Assembly: GCA_034509755.1 (NCBI GenBank)
Contig: CM067539.1
Span: forward strand, 57,298,513 to 57,362,512
Source of the DNA: Anisodus tanguticus
Lineage: Eukaryota > Streptophyta > Magnoliopsida > Solanales > Solanaceae
DNA: 64,000 bases
Direction: 5' to 3'
Shown: piece after piece, positions 23,363-35,362 of the stretch
How positions within the stretch are numbered: position 1 is the first letter of the stretch
Layout of the letters: every line of letters begins with the position of its first letter
Made by a program: the position numbers and the translations under genes
The notes under the pieces: generated by a model
Seen by the model: only the letters and a program-made list of their open reading frames with translations
Databases searched by the model: none
What the model was told of the DNA's origin: nothing

Positions 23363-24611
23363 ATGACTTCTCCCACAACTCCCACAGTAGCCTCAACCTC
23401 CTCTGTCGTCAACCCTAACACACCCACGTCCTCTTTTTCACCCTCGGTTCATCCTGCACTCTCAGTATCAAACATCAAGAACTTCATCCCCGTGGTTCTT
23501 GATCAAGAAAATGATCAATACTCTTCGTGGGTTGAACTTTTTCGTATCCATGCATATGTCTATAACGTGTTGGATCACATTGACGACTCCTTCCCTCGCC
23601 CTATTGAGGTTGATGACTCAACATGGCATCGGCTTGACGCCGTTGTCAAACAGTGGATCTATGCAACCATCTCTCAGGACTTACTCCTCATTATCATGAA
23701 AATCGGCGCCTCCGCTCGCGAATTATGGATTCGGTTAGAAGAAATTTTTCAGGACAACAAGCATACTCGTGTTGTCTATTTAAAAGAACAATTTAACACC
23801 ACATGTCTTGAAAAATTCTCTAACATGTCAGAATATTGCAAACCATTGAAACTAGTCACATGTCTTCCGAAAGGTGAGTACGATAACCTACACACGATGA
23901 TACAACAGGCCGATCCCTTACCCACTTTCAACAAGGCTCGGTCACAATTATTGTTGGAAGAAACACGACATGCCAAACAGGACTAACACAACCAGAGAGC
24001 GTTATCCGTTGGTACTCCTACTATTAACGCTGCCCCTCCTGTGGCCAACCTCCATTGGACAACCACCACCAGCAAGGTGGTCGCGGTGGCGGCAATAGAG
24101 GAAAGGGTCGCGGGAATGACAAGGGTGGACGTGGCCGAGGGCGTGGTGGCAAGAATGGCCCTCAGCAGGCCGCAGTACCAGCACCTTGGGCTAGCCCGAA
24201 GCAGTGGCCCAACACTGCACCCTGGGCCTCTACCCCGGTTTATTATCAGCAACAACCGAGTGTCCAGTACAACTTTCACCCGACCCAATCCAATTTCCAT
24301 TAGCCAAGCCTCTTGGGCCCCAATTCGGGTCACAACTCAACAGTGCAGAACCAGGCCTATTTTGTTCAGGCCCAGCAACCGCAAATACACGACTTGTCAC
24401 CCACTGATTTAGGCCAGGCCTTTAGCTCCCTGAATATGTAGCAGCCTGATGAAAATTGGTACATGGATTCAGGAGCCACATCTCATCTCACCCGGTCTGC
24501 AGGTAATCTCTCCCAATTATTTCGTTTAAAATCTGCTCAATTTATTACTGTTGGCAATGATCATCACATTTCAATACAGGGCTATGGTCACAACACTAAC
24601 CCTCCCCATAG
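23363..24611 (+). pseudogene. E3 gag and protease start
   Basis: The gag frame opens at 23363 and encodes 207 residues (IKNFIPVVLDQENDQYSSWV, IHAYVYNVLDHIDD, then QLLLEETRHAKQD) before a stop at 23984. The downstream Gly/Arg-rich nucleic-acid-binding region (GGRGGGNRGKGRGND) is in another frame at 24055-24303. The protease start is readable at 24442-24600, with NWYMDSGATSHLTR; its catalytic Asp is present. The rest of pol is missing. Confidence 0.85.
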
Positions 24612-26010
24612 CCTTCTATATGTCTAAGCTGACTAGGATCATGACTAGTGAAATTATTTTTGGTTCTGAGCTCTGTCATGACCTTTGGATCTACTTGTGT
24701 ATTCTTGGTGGCATACTTGCCTTTAGCTATCTCACATCCCTCTTTTTCAGTAAGAACTTGTGTTGGTGGCGCCAACATCTAGTCAGAAAAGGATCCTTTT
24801 GTATATCAGCCTTAACCTAGGCTATTTCACTACTGTATTTCCCTCAGTAATGTTAGAGTTTTGTTTCCATTCCTATCTAGTTGCCTTGTGTTTTCCTTTG
24901 TTTCTCTTTGGATTCTGTGGTCATTTAGCTCCTTAAAACTCTGCTCCTTTTGTTGTTAAGCAGGGGAATTGTGTCCCACCATACAACAAGTATGGCAGTA
25001 TAGAGCTTCTCAATCATAATTATTGTTTGCTTCAATGTATCCCCAACTGGATCATAGATCTCTATTTGCTTTGGTAGGGGGTTTAGTGATAGCCATTTTA
25101 ATGAGTAATCTACCATATGATATTATTCCAAGAGAAAAGGTACACTCATCTTCATAGAGGGGTTTTCCTAATGCACTTCCAATTTTGTTTAGTGCTGCCT
25201 TGCTCCACCAATGTAATGGTAGTTTAGGAAACTGTACTCATAATAGTATAATTTGTAACACTTCTTTGTTGAAATCAAATTCAGCAGTCCATCATTTTAG
25301 TATAATAGGCTGATTATTAATCATATATATTGGCCAGATACCAATACAGAGTTCTTATCTTCAAGGCTGTTAAGTTTAACAACAAAGAATCCATCATTGT
25401 GATAGTAGACTTTAGGTTTTGACAAATTCCATTCAGCTGCAATAAATCGCATTATAGCCCTATAAATGGAGTGTTACCAACTACATATAAAATTATAACA
25501 TTCTTTCATATTTTACATCCAGTTTCAACATCTGCTTCAGATAATTGCACTATTGCCTTACCATCATGGATTATTAGAGGAATATACTCCAAATCCATTC
25601 CCCTAGTACCAATTTAGTGTTTTGGAACAAGCCTGTCCAAGCTTGCCCATTGGTTTTGACAACTCTATTCCTTTCCTTGGTTCCTCGTGTTTCTTTGAAA
25701 CCCCAACTCCATTGCTGGCTCCAATGCCCATTACTGTTTGCGCATGCGGTCTTCCACCACTAGGGTTAGTTAGTAGTGGTCGTGGACCGGATCCACCCTC
25801 CGATGGTTTATTTCTTAGTGGTGTGAGAACTAGAGTCATTGTTCCATTGGAGCTCTCAACTTGCACCTTAGATTGCTGATGCACGACTGAGGTTGATGCT
25901 TTCGAGCGATTCGAGTGAATTAAGATCGCTTCCTTCATTAGTGAATTCTGTGTTATCTGTTCATTGGTTTTCCGGGGTTGCCCCCTCCCCATTGCCGGAG
26001 AGTGCACATT
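24612..26010 (-). pseudogene. DUF4283 (LINE ORF1-type) relic
   Basis: Read on the minus strand, the open part 26007-25603 begins MHSPAMGRGQPRKTN. Further along, across several frames, it gives HDGKAIVQLSEADVE, YHNDGFFVVKLNSLED, FPKLPLHWWSKAALNKIGSA and KPLYEDECTF. These match the typical DUF4283 domain of plant proteins linked to LINE ORF1. Many stops and frameshifts are present, and no intact product is possible. It abuts the break point of E3 at about 24611. Confidence 0.7.
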
Positions 26011-26473
26011 AGCAAGCCTATCTTATCGTGCGCCCTGAAGTTTTAGGAGAGAAAAAAACTATTTTTTTGTATATTTGTCTAAGTACTAGTCACAATACAC
26101 TTGTAGAGTCCTAATCCTAGTTCTACCACTAGATTAGTTTTGGCTAATCACTTGCTCTTATCCTAATTTTCAACAGATCTGCCATCCTATTTTGCTCCCT
26201 GAAATTGTATTTAAGCGTGATATTATAATTTATAACATAAAAAATTATCACATAAAAAGTGCATGAATTTATGAAATTCAAGGCTATCGAATTCCAAGTT
26301 CAGGGAGTAATTAGGCCAACATAAAATTGAAGTATACACTGAACAAAAATCATCAATTAAAAAATTCTAGATCTAATATGCCTTTATTCTTCATTTCTTC
26401 TCATATCATATCCAAATATACACAAATATGTCGAGTAGTAAAGAACACGCAAGACATGCTTGGCAATAGTTTC
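26011..26473. other. Short spacer, nothing recognised
   Basis: AT-rich sequence without a gene or repeat I can identify. Its last five bases (GTTTC, 26469-26473) are the left target duplication of E4. Confidence 0.5.
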
Positions 26474-26642
26474 TGTAAGATTGTATTAATCTCCCTTGGG
26501 GAGTCTTTGTCATTAATACAAATATATATAGTGTGTACAATGTGGAGTCCTCATACAATAAGGATCCTATAACTACCATAATTATACAACACTAATAATT
26601 ACAAAATATATGGTGTATATTCTACTAATATTCACTAATACA
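26474..26642 (-). repeat. E4 3' LTR
   Basis: On the plus strand it runs TGTAAGATTG ... CACTAATACA (169 bp). The following CCCCCTCA is the complement of the polypurine tract TGAGGGGG. Confidence 0.88.
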
Positions 26643-26659
26643 CCCCCTCAGGCGGAGCG

Positions 26660-29600
26660 GGAGGAGGCCAGACTTTGGATCTGAAGTCGAGGAATAGCTG
26701 CCTAGGTAGTCCTTTAGTGAACATATCTACATATTAATACAAAGAAGGAACATGCAACACTTGAACATGTCCTATAGCAACTTTCTCACGAACAAAATGT
26801 ATATCCATCTAAATGTGCTTGATTCACTGATGCTGAACCAGATTATGAATTAAGTATATTGCAAATATGTTATCACAGTACACCAAAGATGCCTTACGCA
26901 AAGGATATTGAAGCTCCAAAAGGAGGTTTCGAAGACAGCAGATCTCAATAACAACATTGGCAACGCCTCTATATTTTGCTTCTGCACTCGAACGAGACAG
27001 AGTGGCTTGCCTCTTGGCAGACCACAAAATAAGATTGTGCCCTACGAACACACAGTAGCCGGAGGTGGAGCGTCGCATGTCCGTACAATCTGCCCAATTT
27101 GCATCCGTATATGATAACAACCTGGTCAATGCGGAGGGGTAGATATGTAATCCATAATCAAGTGTGCACTTAACGTATCGAATGATACGTTTAAGAACAG
27201 TAAAATGAGGCTCTCTGGGAGCGTGCATAAAAAACACACATGCTGAACAACATAAGCAATATCAGGCATGGTAAAAGTAAGATACTAAAGTGCACCTGTA
27301 AGGCTTCTATAAAGAGTGGGATCGGATACTGGATCACCATTAACAATACTGAGCTTAGACTTAGAGTCAACCGGAGTAGGCATGATATTGCAATTTGCCA
27401 CTTTAGCCATGTACACAATCTCCTCTGCATACTTACACTGACATAAGAACATAGTATCTGCAGATCTAGTCACTGATATTCCCAAGAAATAACTTAACTT
27501 TTCCAAGTCAGTCATAGCAAATTCAGATTTAAGCAGAGCAATGATCTCATTTTCAATACATTAGAGGAGGCAGTAAGCACAATATCATCCACATATAACA
27601 ACAAATAAGCAATGTTACTATCTCGATGAAAAATAAATAGAGAATTACCACACTTGCTGCATACAAACCCAATATGCATAATATAATGGGCAAAGTGGTC
27701 ATACTACGCTCTAAGGACCTGTTTCAAACCATAAATTGACTTATAAAGACGGCATACATAATGAGGGGTTGCCGAATGGACAAAGCCTAGCGGTTGGTGC
27801 ATACAAACAATTTCTTTCAAGTCTCTATATAAGAATGCATTGTTTACATCTAGATGATGAATCACCCGATGCTTACCCATGGAAATACTCAGAACTGTGC
27901 GAATAGTAGCTGGTTTAACAACTGGACTGAACGTCTCACCATAATCAATACCCTCATGCTGAGTAGTACCATTAGTCACAAGCTCGCCTTATATCTCTCT
28001 AGGTCACCACTATCCCTGAATTTGTGACGAAATAGCCACATGCATCGAATCACATTCACCCCCTCCGGTCTAGGAACTAAATCCCAAGTGTGCTATTTTG
28101 TTAAAGCATTAAATTCCTCACGCATGTCCGCATTCCAATTAGGGTCTAGTTTGGCTAATTTTGGGTTTTTTTGGGAATTAGGGATATGGATTATGTGAAT
28201 AGGTTAAATTTGACTTTAGGTTTAAAAATCCCGTGTTGAGCATGGATTTCCATACGGTGCGTGGGGGTAGTGGCAGGGGCAGGTTGGGTATTTTGGTGGG
28301 GGTCAGGTCTGGTTCAGTCAGTGGGGTCAGAAACTGTGAGGCAATGACTGGTAGAAGGTGTTGGGTCGGAATCGGGGTTGCAGTGATGGTGGGAAAGTGT
28401 TGTCGGGGTAGGTCAAAAAGGGTAAGGGTTTAGGTGGCTGGTTTCGGGTGACCTAACAGGTTCGGGTGATGTCGGAGATCGGGTCAGATCTGATGTCGGT
28501 GACGGTAATTTGGTAGAAAACTGGTTTTGGTGAGGCGATGGGGGTGGTATGGGGGTTGGTGCCGTGATTGGTGTGCGGTGGGGTTAAATGGTTACTGGTT
28601 GGGGCGACGGGAAAAGCGAGAGTTGTGGGTGGTGACATTGGGTTTGACGATTGATGTTGCCGGCGAATGGGAGATGCGACGGTGGGTCGGAGCCGAGAGG
28701 TGTCTGACATACTAGGGGTGGTGGCTGAGATATCAACGGTACGGGTAGGGAGGTTGTATGACAGACTATCGGTGGTGGCAGTGGCAGGCAGCGGTGGCAG
28801 AGATAGGGTGGTGGTATGGCAACGTTCGATGAGTATGACGGGGGAGGTGTTGGACTCATCTAGAAAGGTATAGTCCGTGTTTTGGAACTTTTGGAGGTTT
28901 GCAAAAGGGAAAATTGTCTTGTCAAACGTGACATGACGAGAGACGTGAGTTTGATGAGCAGACAAGTTATAACACAGATAGCCCCTATGATTAGATGGAA
29001 AACCTACGAAGACACACGGAGTGGTTCGGGGTGCTAATTTGTTAGGGACAATGGAGGCAAGATTTGTGTAGCAAAGGAAACCGAAGATCCAAAGGTGATC
29101 ATATGAGGGGATCCGATGGTATAAAATTTCAGTTGGGGTCATGTTATGAAGAGTACTAGTAGGTAAAATATTAAGGATGTATTCTATCATTTTGACTGCA
29201 TATACCCAAAAGGAGGGAGGGAGAGAGACATGAAAAAAGAGAGTACGAACTATTTTATTTATGGTGCGGATGATTCATTCTGCTTTGCAATTACGAGGGG
29301 AGGTGTGGGGACACGAAAACCAAAAAATCATGCCATTATTTTTGCAAAATTTGTGAAATGTGGAATTATTAAATTCACGACCATTATAACACTGGAAAGA
29401 TTTGATGACTTTTTCAAATTGTGTTTTGATAAAAATACAAAATTCAAGAAACTTGGCGAAAACCCCCGACTTGAATTTTAGTGGGTAAATCCAAATAAAA
29501 TGAGAGAAATCATCTAATGAGACTAGATAATATTTATGACCCAGTGAGCTAGTAATGGGAGATGTCCATAAATCAGCATGAATAATATCAATAGTAGAAA

Positions 29601-30243
29601 ACATAACACTTAAAGATGACTTAAAAGAAAGGCGAATATGTTTGCCTAAAAGGCAAGAAAAATAATGTCGAGGAAGTTACCCGTTATTACATCGAATGAA
29701 ATTATTACTTCTAAGAAAATTAAAAACAGGAGCTCCTGGGTGTCCAAGTCTATTATGTCAAGTTGACGGAGAGATAACAGTGAGAGATGTGTGTGAGGGG
29801 TGTCCCCGTAAGCATATCCTTCACAGAAAAACCAAAGGGGTCAAACTCAACAGGCACATAATTGTTACGAGTGAATTTTCTAACAGAGATTAAATTTTTA
29901 ATGATGTTGGGAGCATATATGACATTATTTAGGGAGAATGGTGGGTGAGGTAGTTGGGTATAAGTGGTACCGTAACTCTGAATGGAAATGTGATGACCAT
30001 TGACAACAGTAATAAATTGAGGATACTTTAACAAAATAGTTGGGAAAGATTATCTGAGGAGCGGGTGAGGTGAGATGTGGCTCCCGTATCCATGTACCAA
30101 TTTTTATCGGGCTGTTGCAAGTTCATATTGCTGAAGGCCTGGCCCAAATCAGTGGGGGCCAGTTCGTTGAAAGGATTCTGCTGCTGGGCCTGCACGAGAT
30201 AGGCCTGGTGAGGCTGGACATGCACTGGACGGGTTCCAGGCAT
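26660..30243 (-). pseudogene. E4 pol remnant (protease, integrase, RT, RNase H)
   Basis: Minus-strand pieces in order: protease with NWYMDTGATSHLTR (30243-30028 and 30034-29753); integrase core with IIHADLW, LDDFSHFIW and QCYNGREF (29604-29275), where the second catalytic Asp is replaced by Tyr; the integrase C-terminal part and a Ser/Thr/Pro-rich linker (29190-28453); RT with YGETFSPVVKP, LDVNNAFLY and YVDDIVL (27979-27285); and RNase H with SYTDANWADC, SSAEAKYRG and YCDNIFAIY (27237-26824). Stops and frameshifts separate the blocks. The element would need a helper to move. Confidence 0.88.
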
Positions 30244-30309
30244 TGGGCCAAGAATTTCCTACTGCTAGAATGGGAAGTAGGATGTCGTCTGCTGGGATGG
30301 AAAATTGGC

Positions 30310-31251
30310 CTAGTCGAGATGGTTGGGCCATTGGCCTTGTCTAATCCAGTTGCTGAAGCTGTTGGGCTGCGGTGGTTGGCCTCCACGGCCTCCACGTCCG
30401 AGGCCTTTACCACCCTTTCTATTACCGCGGCCTCTGCCGCCCCTGCCACCACCGCAGCTGCCCCGCGGTTGTTGATTATTTGGCGGTGGTTGTGGGGTGG
30501 CGGGGGCGGCGGCATCTGCCGAATTTTCAATAACTAATGCCTTTTGATTGTGTTCGTCCTGTTTGGTATGTCGGGTTTCTTCCAATAATAATTGGGAGCG
30601 GGCCTTATTGAAGCTTGATAGAGGATCGGCTTGTTGTATCATGGTTACGAGAGTGTCGTATTTACCTTTTGGTAAACCGGCAATAAGTTGAAGAACCATC
30701 TTCGTTTCAGAAATTGGTGTCCCCACATTGGATAATTGATCGGCGACAAGCTTCAATTGTTTGTAATGTTCTGACATATTGGAAAAATTTCAAGACGTGT
30801 ATTATTGAATTATTCTTCCAAGTACACGGTACATGTGTGCTTGTTGTCCTGAAAGAAAAATCTCCTCCAACCTGGTCCATAAGTCACGTACCGAGGCATT
30901 GGTTTTCATAATCGTGTGAAGCAGATCCGTAGAGATAGTGGCATAAATCCACTGTTTGACAATAGCGTCACGACGACGTCATGTCATGTCATCAACCTCA
31001 GGGAGGCGAGGGAATGAGTCGTCTATATGATAGAGCACGTTATAGGCACATGCATGAATGCGAAAAAGTTCCACCCACGAAGAATATTGCCCATCTTCTT
31101 GATCAAGAATCAAAGGAATGAAGTTCTTGACGTTTGTGACGGCGAAAGGTGGATGGAAGGACGGAGCGGAAGCGGTGGTGGGTGGGGTTTGTATGACGAC
31201 TGGGGAGGATGAGGAGGCGTCGGGAGAGGTGGCAGTAGCCATGGGATTCAT
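30310..31251 (-). pseudogene. E4 gag remnant
   Basis: The likely start is ATG at 31251 (MNPMATATSPD) and resembles E3 gag: VKNFIPLILDQEDGQYSSWV and HIDDSFPRLPEVDD. The frame breaks at about 30979 and resumes at 30777 (MSEHYKQLKLVADQLSNVG). It runs through a Gly/Arg-rich basic tail (GGGRGGRGRGNRKGGKG) to 30310. The basic tail replaces a zinc knuckle, as is common in this lineage. Confidence 0.85.
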
Positions 31252-31414
31252 TATAGTGGCTGAATTTTGGTGACAAGAGAGCAAGGAATCGGATTTTTTT
31301 TTTATTAGGGTTTGGTGTGTGCAAGCCATCGGCCGAAGGGAGGGGAGGGGGGGCTGCTTGCACGAGAGGAAAATAATTATTTTAAGTATTTTTAGGATTT
31401 GACTCTTAATATCA

Positions 31415-31581
31415 TATAAGATTGTATTAATCTCCCCTGTGGAGTCTTTCTCATTAATACAAATATATATAGTGTGTACAATGTGGAGTCCTCATACAAT
31501 AAGAATCCTATAACTATCATAATTATACAACACTAATAATTACAAAATATATGATAAATATTCTACTAATATTCACTAATA
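31415..31581 (-). repeat. E4 5' LTR
   Basis: It matches 26474-26642 with few differences. The terminal TG is TA here, and the terminal CA is missing at the right. Confidence 0.85.
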
Positions 31582-31586
31582 GTTTC

Positions 31587-33984
31587 TTTTCGTAATCTTA
31601 TGAAAGGGACTACTCTTTGGTAAAAAGCTAGGGATCTGTCCACCTTGTTTTGTTTTTGGACTCAAATAAGAATTTTGTTATATAGAAGTTGAGGAAAGGA
31701 GGAGCTTGGAGAACTAAATTTAAAGAGAAGAAGAGTTGCCTTTAGTTACTAGCTTTTGTAGGATAGTTTTGTCATGTATGGCCACATTAGACAGTGGATA
31801 GTGTATAGTGGACAGTGGGGTTATATGAAATTCTATTAGAGTATCAAGAATGATTTAATCATTCCAAAGTTAAAGAAAAAGGAAACCAACTTTCCATAAC
31901 TTCCTCTCCACTTTTTGTATTGCATTGAATTCTCACGTCCATAAAAAAGATAGAATAAAATATACTTTTCTCTCTGCTGCAACAATGTGGACGTCTCCCA
32001 TTTACATTTTGAATCATATAAAAATGTTTTTGCATGTCAGTGGGGCAGTCAGTCGAAAAAACAATTTTCCCCACTTTTTTGTTTTAAAATATGCAACCGT
32101 TTATACGGTAGTGTCCAAATTAATTTCATCTTCATTATTCAATCGAGTACGAGAGTTCTATTATCTCCAATGAACACAAATATCTAATAATTCATTTACT
32201 CAAACTTAAATAAATATTTTGAGTCATGAAAATAGTTACTAAAAGTTATATTAAGATAGATTATCTACGTTACACTTTTTGGGGTGCTATTTTTTTCGAA
32301 CCCTTCTAACGTTCTATACTTTATGCATCGGACTGTCCTAAATAAAACTTAAGTAAATGAAAATAATTATTATGTTTTTTCTCTATTGAAATTTAAATCC
32401 TGATTCTGTTTCAATCACGTAACTTACTTTTTTTTGCCTATCTTAGAAGAATTCTATACTTTTTAATTTTATTAGTAATTCATTAATATGAAGACTACAA
32501 GATTCAAAAGTCACTTTGGTACATTACATATATTTTAGTTTTATACCATAAATTTCAAATATTTCATTTAAATTTTTAAATTTTGTGTTTAATTAAATTT
32601 AAACTAAGTAAAACAAAATGGAGGGAGCATAATTTCCCACCCATTTTATTGAAGGCGCGCTAGGCACACTCTTTTGGGGTGAAATTTTCACTATTTTGTT
32701 ATGTGGCATGGTAAGAATTTTAAATCCAATTGATGTTATTCTAAAATTGGTCAAGTGTTTTTAATTTCTTTCATTCTTTATCTCTGTCATCTATGAGAAG
32801 TGAGAAGGCAGTCCAGGCACGCTTTTAGCTCTTCAAAGCACACATGCACGAGAAAACTTCGAACAAAGAGAAAACAGTACAATTCCAACATTTAGTTTAA
32901 TCGTAGTTTTGATTTGGAAGTTATAAGTAGTAGCGGAGCTAGGTCTTTAATTATATGTTCGATCGAAATTAATAGCTTTAATTTTATTAATATGTATAAA
33001 TTATTAAGGCGGAATGGTGTAAGAAGACCATTGTACTTGTTTTCATATGTTATCGTGGCTTCTGTACTCCACGAGATTTTATCTAAATATCTGAATCTAT
33101 TCAAATTTGATATTTTAAACCTCTACCTCTCTCGATTGATAGAAAGACACGTTCGGGGGCTGGGAGGGCCTAATGACTCCATTGAGAGTAAGATCTGTTC
33201 GATATGTAAGTGGTATAGTCACTACCTGTAAGGCAAGCCAGGTGCGAAGCGCTAGTTGAGCTAGAGTTTCCAGCGATCCCATTATTGATCGAATAGGGGT
33301 TGATCCAATTCATTGGCAAATATAAAATCTATCGTTTTAATCTAACGATGTACTATTCACATCAAATAAAAAATATCACATTATTTTTAAAAATTAAAAT
33401 TTTAAATTCTGATTTCGCCCAGGAGACTTCAATTTTAACCTGCAAAGTGGTAGTGATAGTGCAACATGGATAAAATAAGGCAGGCATCCTTTGCATGTCA
33501 TGTCACCAAACCCTAAATATTCCATTCCTTTCTACTTGTATTACATTACTTATTATTTCTTCTTTGTATTCTGTTACTTCCCCACTTGCCATCATTACCT
33601 TAACCTCATCATTCCAAATTCCCTTTTCTCTTTAGGCAGGGGGGGGGGGGGGGCGGGCGGAGTTTACTTAAACTTTAATATGATCATGACTTTTATATAG
33701 CTGGCCCTTTAATTTCTACAATTATTTTGCACGACTATCTGCAAACTTTCTTACTTCTGATAATTATTTACATTTATTTACCGGTGATCATTTGTCTTGC
33801 TATTACTCGGTTTGACTTGACATGCCTCATAACTTTACCTTTCCAATTTTCTCCTTTCCCAAACTCTACAATTTTGTATACGTATTTTATCCCAATTCAC
33901 TTGACCATATTTAATTAGGTATAAAGTTTAAACAGTTAGATTTAAAATTGTAATCAACAATAATATTAAATATCTAAGTAAGAA
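31587..33984. other. Intergenic spacer
   Basis: No gene is seen. It contains poly(T) runs and a 15-base G run at 33639-33653. Confidence 0.5.
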
Positions 33985-34105
33985 TGGTAAAGAACGGATC
34001 TTGGGTCTAACTCAACCCCAAAAGCTAGCTTGTAGAGTAAGGATTGTCCAAGTCCATATAAGGAGTCCATATTCTCATTCCATATCCGATGTGGGACTCT
34101 TAACA
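33985..34105 (-). repeat. TRIM-type solo LTR
   Basis: This is a single copy of the ~120-bp repeat also present three times at 40552-41000. It ends ATCCGATGTGGGACTCTTAACA on the plus strand, so on the minus strand it starts TGTTAAGAGTCCCACATCGG, a common plant TRIM LTR start. No clear target duplication was found. Confidence 0.65.
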
Positions 34106-34388
34106 CGAATAAATAAAAAATAAATTATATTATTTTGAAATATAAAAAATATTGTTTAAAAAATTACGTACATAAAAAGAAATATTTATCACATAAATTG
34201 AAAAAAGAAGCATTTCATTTGTTCTTGCACTAAATTTTTTTCTGCAAAATTTCCCATTGTTATCCTCATCAAGGAACTTAAGTAAAATGATTGAAGATAA
34301 TAAATGCTCAAAATGAATACGAAAAATCAATTCGTGTAAACAACTGCGGTAAAATGAGACAGGCAAAGGGAGGAAATGAAGAAAAATA

Positions 34389-34643
34389 CTTCCTCGTTCA
34401 CTTTTACTTGTCACGTTTCGTTTTGTTTAAAAGTTAATTTAATTAATTTTTGAAGCAAAATTAAATTATATTAATTTAACATTTTAAAATTAAAATTTAG
34501 ATGTTCTAAAATTATACTAAAAATACTATAAGTCGCAATTTCTCTCTTATTAATCTAATGGAACATACATCTTAAAATGTCGATCAAAATCTACATAATA
34601 TGGCTCTCGAGAAGAAAAACGTGACAAGTAAAAGTGAAGAAAG
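34389..34643. mobile_element. MITE with long terminal inverted repeats
   Basis: The left end, TTCACTTTTACTTGTCACGT from about 34397, is repeated inverted at the right as ACGTGACAAGTAAAAGTGAA, ending at about 34639. The element is ~255 bp, AT-rich and non-coding, with TA at the left flank. It is probably a Tc1/mariner (Stowaway) derivative. Confidence 0.7.
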
Positions 34644-35314
34644 ATAATATTGAAAGAGTCTTTCTTTGTTGGTATTTGCTCGACATGGCGTTTTAATTTC
34701 ATTTAGAAATAATCATATATTTTTCTCAATTTAAAAACTAGCCTGAAATTTCTTTCTGTTGACACTTAATTTCTAGAGGGAGTGGTTCAGCCAAACAATT
34801 GAATAGTTATTATCATTAACTAATATAATAATTATTGTTTTTGGATTGTAGTATGAAAGCCCACCTTTGTTAATAACGTAATTAAATATGCGCACGTTAA
34901 TTAGTTGGTTTGTTGTCATAATTGAAATCATGAAGTTAATTCGTGTGTTCCATCTTAACAAAAAGAAAAAAAAAGAACAATAGTACAATGATAATAATAT
35001 GTTTCATTACAATCATGAACTATTGAAAAGAATATCAGAAAACTCATGATGTCTTTGTTTCCACGGTGTCTAGAGAAAACTTTATTTTATATTTCTTCTA
35101 TGTGTTTGGTCTTTCAAATTTGTGCAAATATTTTCAAGCAATAATTAGTACTTAGTAATTAGCTCATTATGCGTCACTACCTAGTATGCTTTTCTCAATC
35201 TTTTCTTTTTGTTGTTGTTGAAAGAAGGAAAAACTTGAGACATTAATATTTTAATGGGATTTTCCAAAGTTTAATATAAGGTCAATATGGGAAAGTTAAA
35301 ACACTATTTATGTA

Positions 35315-35362
<48 letters not shown>

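Larger units (their letters stand above)
23042..24611 (+). mobile_element. E3: truncated Ty1/copia element (5' LTR, gag, start of protease)
   Basis: A short LTR (23042-23210) is followed by a primer-binding site (TGTTATCAAGAGTC, 23211-23224), gag and the first part of protease. Sequence homologous to E4 ends at about 24610, where an unrelated minus-strand DUF4283 relic starts. There is no second LTR. It is the same family as E4 but in opposite orientation. Confidence 0.85.
26474..31581 (-). mobile_element. E4: Ty1/copia element with short LTRs and TSD GTTTC
   Basis: Two ~168-bp LTRs (26474-26642 and 31415-31581) bound a complete but decayed gag-protease-integrase-RT-RNase H order on the minus strand. 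The 5-bp repeat GTTTC occurs at 26469-26473 and 31582-31586, which fixes the insertion. At the right end the terminal CA of the LTR is lost, so similarity stops directly at the target duplication. A PBS-like TGATATTAAGAGTC (minus, 31414-31401) adjoins the 5' LTR. Confidence 0.9.

Noticed and set aside
25622..25879. Plus-strand frame over the DUF4283 relic
   Set aside because: Antisense of the minus-strand relic, which has the recognisable domain.
30070..30537. Long plus-strand reading frame opposite E4 gag
   Set aside because: It is the antisense of the Gly/Arg-rich gag tail; GC-rich codons keep the opposite strand open.
33639..33653. 15-base G run as a regulatory element
   Set aside because: A homopolymer of this kind may be a sequencing artefact, and no other signal supports it.
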